Assembly: GCA_017550165.1 (NCBI GenBank)
Contig: JAFZQH010000013.1
Coordinates: forward strand, 27,063 to 91,062
From: Lachnospiraceae bacterium
Lineage (GTDB): Bacteria > Bacillota > Clostridia > Lachnospirales > Lachnospiraceae
Reading direction: 5' to 3'
DNA: 64,000 nucleotides
A program made the position numbers and the translations under genes. This document shows positions 60,229 through 64,000 of this stretch, piece by piece; position 1 is the stretch's first letter, and every line of letters begins with the position of its first letter. The notes beneath the pieces were generated by a model. That model was given only the letters and a program-made list of their open reading frames with translations. It was not told the origin of the DNA and searched no databases.

Positions 60229-62031
60229 CTAATTCCCATTTTCGGGAAATTCCAGTTGATCCACAAAGGTATCCTGGAAGTCAGGATCTGTGGCAAGTTC
60301 AAGAAATTCAGTGTTTTTGGCCATCTTTTGCGCTCTTTTGCACTCAGATCTTGAGAGCGCCGCGATCTTAGACCCCTCACCGGCAGCATTACCGATGGGA
60401 ATGATCCGATCTTCAAGTTCCCTGGGGATCAGTCCGATCGCACAGGCGCTGTGGGGATCCATATAATTGCCGAAAGCCCCTGCTATCATTACCTGTTTGA
60501 TATCTTGTATCTGAATGCCCAGCTGCCTTGACATGAGTTCAATACCTGCCGCCATGGCTCCTTTGGCCAGTTGTACTTCCCGTACATCTTTTTGTCCGAT
60601 GAAGATCTGCTCGCCGTTTCCGCTCTCATTCTTATCCGCCAGCAGAAAGGCTTTCTTGTCTCCTATCTCGATAATGCGTCCGGCATTGGCCTTGGCTGCC
60701 TCGGTCTCCAGCTCGTCCTCATCCACGATACGTCCGCTTTCATCTACTATCCCTGTCTCAAGAAGCAGGGAAATAATGTCCATCAAGCCTGATCCGCATA
60801 TTCCTATGGGCTTGCCGTCCCCGATAACAGACATCTCGAATTTCGTGCCCTTCAGTTTGATATGGTCGATGGCGCCCTCAGAGCCTCTCATGCCGCATTC
60901 TATCTTGGCTCCCTCGAAAGCCGGTCCTGCGGCTGTTGAACAGGTTATCGCCCTGTCCTTATTGCCCAGGACAAGCTCCCCGTTAGTTCCTATATCTATA
61001 GCAAGGGTGATGGGTTCTATCTCATCAAAGCCCGTTGCCAAAAGGACTCCGACTGTATCCGCACCTACGAATCCTGCTATGTTGGACAGGAAGGTCAGCT
61101 TACCGGCGCGATTGATCTTTATCCCGTAGTGTCCCGCATTAACAACCACATTTTCACTTAATGACGGATTGTAGGGCGAATGCACCAGCGCTCCGGGATC
61201 TATTCCAAAGAACAGATGATTCATACAGGTATTCCCCACCAGGTTCACGGCATAAATATCATCTATTTCAATCTTCGCTTTCTTTGCCACTTTCTCTATA
61301 AGGGAATTAAGGGCGCCCCTTATAGCCTCCGCAAGTTCTTTCGTGCCATGCTCAATGGCATAATTGGATCTCTGGATAACGTCAGCGCCAAACTGAGACT
61401 GGGGATTAAGCATAGAAGCCACCGCCAGTTCCTTTCCCGTAGCAGCGTCAAGTAGATATCCCACCACTGATGTGGTTCCAATATCAAATGCCACAATATA
61501 AACCGGCCTGCTCTCAGCACGGACATCTATGATCTCGTCATTGAAAATGACGGCATTTACCTTATAATCATTGGCCTGAAGGAGATTGTACAGATTGGAT
61601 ACAATGCGAATATTGGGCGGGATGGCCTTCTCGTTAATAGCCACACGCTCAGCTACCGCATCCTTCAGCCTCTCCCAGTCGGAACGATTGTCTCCGATAA
61701 TGCACTCTTTGACCGTGATATCTACCGCCTTTAATCCCGGGTCGATATCGATCTTTCTCTCCACTCCTTGTGTCAGGAGATGGTACCCTTTCGGCACATT
61801 GATGAGATCTACTGTCATATCCTCATGGATCTTGGTCTGACAGGCCTTAACGATACCGCTTATTTCCTTGCCGTCAGTGATGTTCACAAGGCATTTACCG
61901 CAGGTCCCCTTACCGCCGCAAGGTGCATCGGGAACGAGCCCGGCCTTGATCTGGGCATCAAGGATGTTGGTGCCGTCCGGCACTTCAACAGTAACATTAT
62001 TGGGAATAAATTTTACAATTCGCTCAGCCAT
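60229..62031 (-). CDS. reductive activator of corrinoid enzymes (RACE, DUF4445)
   Basis: 600 residues. An N-terminal plant-type 2Fe-2S ferredoxin domain with Cys38, 44, 47 and 64 (PCGGKGTCGKCLV then KACQTK), a linker domain, and an ASKHA ATPase-type domain (IVAFDIGTTSVVGYLLD, AIDIGTNGELVLG, VMIAGAFGNYMDP). It uses ATP to return oxidised Co(II) corrinoid to Co(I). In acetogens the form next to acsE and acsC (AcsV) serves the corrinoid iron-sulfur protein. It sits four bases after the DUF3786 gene, so the two are coupled. It may serve either corrinoid protein here. Confidence 0.92.
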   Translation of the reverse strand: MAERIVKFIPNNVTVEVPDGTNILDAQIKAGLVPDAPCGGKGTCGKCLVNITDGKEISGIVKACQTKIHEDMTVDLINVPKGYHLLTQGVERKIDIDPGLKAVDITVKECIIGDNRSDWERLKDAVAERVAINEKAIPPNIRIVSNLYNLLQANDYKVNAVIFNDEIIDVRAESRPVYIVAFDIGTTSVVGYLLDAATGKELAVASMLNPQSQFGADVIQRSNYAIEHGTKELAEAIRGALNSLIEKVAKKAKIEIDDIYAVNLVGNTCMNHLFFGIDPGALVHSPYNPSLSENVVVNAGHYGIKINRAGKLTFLSNIAGFVGADTVGVLLATGFDEIEPITLAIDIGTNGELVLGNKDRAITCSTAAGPAFEGAKIECGMRGSEGAIDHIKLKGTKFEMSVIGDGKPIGICGSGLMDIISLLLETGIVDESGRIVDEDELETEAAKANAGRIIEIGDKKAFLLADKNESGNGEQIFIGQKDVREVQLAKGAMAAGIELMSRQLGIQIQDIKQVMIAGAFGNYMDPHSACAIGLIPRELEDRIIPIGNAAGEGSKIAALSRSECKRAQKMAKNTEFLELATDPDFQDTFVDQLEFPENGN

Positions 62032-62035
62032 ATTA

Positions 62036-62668
62036 TCACACCTTCTTCATCGCGCCTATACTTATATCTCCTACAACTGCCATATCCTCAGCTTTAAATG
62101 CATACTGGAAATTGTCCGAGAACAGTATCTGGGACGAGGGCGGAAACTCATCGTCAGCAGCCCAGAGGATATAGTATACATACAGGTTGTTTAAGAATTC
62201 CAGCTTGTAGGCCACATCCCCCATATCAACCTTCTCGGCCCCCATCTTCTCCATGGCTTCGGCAAATTTGTCCAGCTTAAAGCCATAAGTAAAAGCCAGT
62301 CTCTGAATGCATCTTCCTGTAAACTGCTGGAGGTAAACATCTCCCCAGGGCATATCGGCATAAGCCTTCATCTCCGGTCCCGGATCCTTGTTTACTCCCT
62401 CAAGAAGATAACGTAAGACCAGTATCTCAGAAGCATTGTACTCGGTCAAGGCATGGTATGTTCCATCATCATCTACCGGAGTTATCACATACCCGGGATG
62501 AGTTATTCTGTATTTTTTATTCATCAGAGTTATTGTAAACTCGCATTTTTCCTCGTCATAAGGAACCCGGCACCTTTTAGCGGCCTCTTTGGGGTCCATC
62601 TTCTCATAAAGCGCCTTATAATGTTCAAAGGGCAGACGCTCTTTGTTGTTCTTCTCGTCAACGTTCAT
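62036..62668 (-). CDS. DUF3786 family protein
   Basis: 210 residues from the ATG at 62668; a TTG at 62674 is possible. Soluble: FEHYKALYEKMDPKEAAKRCRVPYDEEK over two stretches, NKKYRITHPGYVI, LLEGVNKDPGPEMKAYADMPWGDVY in part, and LYVYYILWAADDEFPPSSQILFSDNF. It matches DUF3786, which is mostly known from acetogens and methanogens next to corrinoid or CODH/ACS genes, and whose function is not known. The place between acsE and the RACE gene supports a link to corrinoid activation. Confidence 0.8.
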   Translation of the reverse strand: MNVDEKNNKERLPFEHYKALYEKMDPKEAAKRCRVPYDEEKCEFTITLMNKKYRITHPGYVITPVDDDGTYHALTEYNASEILVLRYLLEGVNKDPGPEMKAYADMPWGDVYLQQFTGRCIQRLAFTYGFKLDKFAEAMEKMGAEKVDMGDVAYKLEFLNNLYVYYILWAADDEFPPSSQILFSDNFQYAFKAEDMAVVGDISIGAMKKV

Positions 62669-62692
62669 ACACAAAAAACCTCATGAAATCTT

Positions 62693-62725
62693 TTTAAAAA
62701 ACCGGGAGCGGATTACCGCTCCCGG
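62693..62725 (-). terminator. terminator of acsE
   Basis: CCGGGAGCGG and CCGCTCCCGG with a 4-base loop and TTTTTT on the minus strand. Confidence 0.93.
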
Positions 62726-62744
62726 CTCAAAAGTTTGTATTTGA

Positions 62745-63536
62745 TTACTTTAAGTCATCAAGACAGGAATCAGCATAGAGTACTTCATTTCTGATGATGT
62801 TGGTAACTCTTACTGTCTCCATGAGTCTCTTATCGTTAGGATTAACGATAGCGGATGTAAATCCGTTCATGATAGCCATAGCTAAGAGGTTAGAGTCAAA
62901 GATCTGTCTAAGCTCCTTGGGCATACCGTTGGAGTTATTGGAAAGACCACCTGTTGTGTTAAGTCCCATGTCGCTGATCATTCTGATAGCTTCAAGAACG
63001 TCCATCTGCTTGTCCTGCATTCCCTTGATTACAAGGAATAAGGGGTCAAACCAGAGATCTTCTGCTTCCATACCAAGCCCAAGACCCTTCTCAAGCATTT
63101 CCTGGCAGAATGCCATACGCTCGTCATTATCTGCTGCAACTACACCCTTGGAGCAAAGTGCGATACAGATAGCATCGTTAGCTGCAGCCAGGTCAATGTA
63201 GCCGATTCGATCTCCTGCGTCTGCAGAGTTAACGATAGGCTTACCCTTAGATCTGTTGTATACAGAGATACCGGCCTCGATAGCCTTAGCATTAGATGTG
63301 TCAAGTGCAAGAGGAATGTTGTCACACTCTGACTGAATGAGCTGTACTGCCCACTTCATACGATCCTCTCCGTCTGACTCAGCAGGTCCGATGTTAACAT
63401 CGATATAATCTGCGCCTGCAGCAATCTGCTCTTTTGCTCTCTTGATGATAGGCTCAGGATCTCTCTCTGTTAAAGCCTTGTTCATAGATGGAGCTGTTGT
63501 AGAAATTCTCTCTCCGATTACGATAAATTTACCCAT
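62745..63536 (-). CDS. acsE: methyltetrahydrofolate:corrinoid iron-sulfur protein methyltransferase
   Basis: 263 residues, pterin-binding TIM barrel of the Wood-Ljungdahl type. FIVIGERISTTAPSMNKAL, ADYIDVNIGPAESDGEDRMKW split in two, IPLALDTSNAKAIEAG, IVNSADAGDR, LWFDPLFLVIKGMQDKQ, and NTTGGLSNNSNGMP. It moves the methyl group of methyl-H4folate to the corrinoid iron-sulfur protein, whose large subunit lies directly upstream. Start MGKFIVIG at 63536; ends at a strong terminator. Confidence 0.93.
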   Translation of the reverse strand: MGKFIVIGERISTTAPSMNKALTERDPEPIIKRAKEQIAAGADYIDVNIGPAESDGEDRMKWAVQLIQSECDNIPLALDTSNAKAIEAGISVYNRSKGKPIVNSADAGDRIGYIDLAAANDAICIALCSKGVVAADNDERMAFCQEMLEKGLGLGMEAEDLWFDPLFLVIKGMQDKQMDVLEAIRMISDMGLNTTGGLSNNSNGMPKELRQIFDSNLLAMAIMNGFTSAIVNPNDKRLMETVRVTNIIRNEVLYADSCLDDLK

Positions 63537-63596
63537 TAAAACTCTCCTCTCACTTATGTGTTTTTATTATTTAAGATATACTGATTTCTCTATATC

Positions 63597-64000
63597 TTAG
63601 AGGTCTTTCATGAACTTAACGAGCTGTACTGCCTCGTTAGGAGCTACGATGATCTCCCAATCCGGAAGCTTGGCTTCTATCTCACCCTTAAGAACTGCTA
63701 CCTTACCGGGGATGATGAGCTTTCTGCTCTTGATCTTACCTGCGATATCCTGCTCCTCGAAGAACTTGGCAATAGTAGAAGCAGAGAGCTTACCAGCAGC
63801 CCAAGCAGTAAGAACTGACATTCCGCCTGCATCAGAGATAAGAAGGTTAACCGGCTTACCTGAACGCTCTAACTCACCTGAAACAACGAAGTATGTAAGA
63901 GCGAAGTCAACTGTTGTAGCACAGATATCATCAGGTGTAGCACCATTGATAGGATAGATACCCGGCTCAACTGTCATGGGCTTCTGAGGATCTGTGAATA
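63597..64000 (-). CDS. acsC: corrinoid iron-sulfur protein large subunit, C-terminal part (cut by window)
   Basis: Only the last 134 codons are visible; the frame stays open to the window end (FTDPQKPMTVEPGIYPING). The ATG at 63977 is internal. Segments typical of the C-terminal corrinoid-binding part are present: CATTVDFALTYFVVSGELE, LLISDAGGMSVLTAWAAGKLSA, KSRKLIIPGKVAVLKGEIEAKLPDWEIIV in two pieces. The large subunit (AcsC/CdhE) carries the cobalt methyl group to acetyl-CoA synthase. It is 60 bases from acsE and in the same direction, and it proves the presence of the ACS branch. Confidence 0.9.
   Translation of the reverse strand, partial: FTDPQKPMTVEPGIYPINGATPDDICATTVDFALTYFVVSGELERSGKPVNLLISDAGGMSVLTAWAAGKLSASTIAKFFEEQDIAGKIKSRKLIIPGKVAVLKGEIEAKLPDWEIIVAPNEAVQLVKFMKDL

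Overview
The window reads as chromosomal DNA of a Gram-positive, low-to-moderate GC anaerobe of the Clostridia, most like Lachnospiraceae. The evidence is a monoderm-type mraZ-rsmH-ftsL-PBP-mraY-murD-ftsW-divIB-ftsZ cluster, class B sortase, RNase Y, LexA boxes of the Bacillus/Clostridium type, DUF5688, many Ig-like (BIG2) secreted proteins and strong AGGAGG ribosome sites. The last 8 kb carries part of a Wood-Ljungdahl acetyl-CoA synthase locus, so the organism is probably an acetogen or at least fixes C1 units. Almost everything is on the minus strand; only four genes, at 31.7 kb and 40.6-43.4 kb, are on the plus strand.

Layout. 1-3.6 kb: an edge-truncated HD-GYP response regulator, shikimate kinase, a cytidylate-kinase-like protein and an AAA/DUF4143 ATPase with a 32-bp-period repeat upstream. 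3.9-10.5 kb: an island of exported proteins (two BIG2 proteins, a small membrane-anchored acidic protein, a transglutaminase-BIG2 protein and a recent tandem duplication of a small secreted protein). Four of these share an N-terminal domain I do not recognise. 10.6-29.2 kb: a Wzx/Wzy-type cell-surface polysaccharide locus (epimerase, IspD/TarI-like cytidylyltransferase, CotH, Stealth, two pyruvyl transferases, three LicD domains in two genes, GT2, Wzy, Wzx, FrhB-like protein, Wzz-like protein, WbaP-type initiating transferase, LCP ligase), preceded by sortase B. 30.2-40.3 kb: the division and cell-wall cluster, with an MraZ operator at its head, an internal terminator after the PBP gene, and a 30-residue hydrophobic microprotein facing the other way between divIB and ftsZ. 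40.6-43.4 kb: a SEC-C protein, a membrane/TIM-barrel protein and a YqeG-VanW fusion. 43.4-55 kb: SH3 protein, tRNA-Arg(CCG), DUF5688, proC, an aminotransferase, rny, a toroid-BIG2 secreted protein, recA, prfC. 55-64 kb: an amino-acid-type ABC permease and binding protein without an ATPase, then CooT, a His-tail protein, a Cys-tail protein and a His-tailed CsoR-like regulator, and the corrinoid/acetyl-CoA synthase genes (corrinoid protein, two methyl-H4folate methyltransferases, the RACE activator, DUF3786 and the end of acsC).

The most interesting candidate for an undescribed system is 56.7-58.4 kb. Next to the ACS genes sit the nickel protein CooT, a CsoR-like sensor with a His-rich tail, and two paralogous small proteins that share a C-terminal helical domain but carry different metal-ligand tails, one with 35 histidines in 80 residues and one Cys-rich. 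I infer a nickel (or mixed-metal) supply and sensing module for CODH/ACS. Other points: a dispersed palindrome family with a GACAGGGGACGG core placed just after stop codons (exact inverted copies bracket murD), a 186-bp structured element with near-perfect terminal inverted repeats, and two in-frame gene fusions that still carry an internal ribosome site and ATG at the junction.

All calls were made by reading the sequence; no database search was possible.
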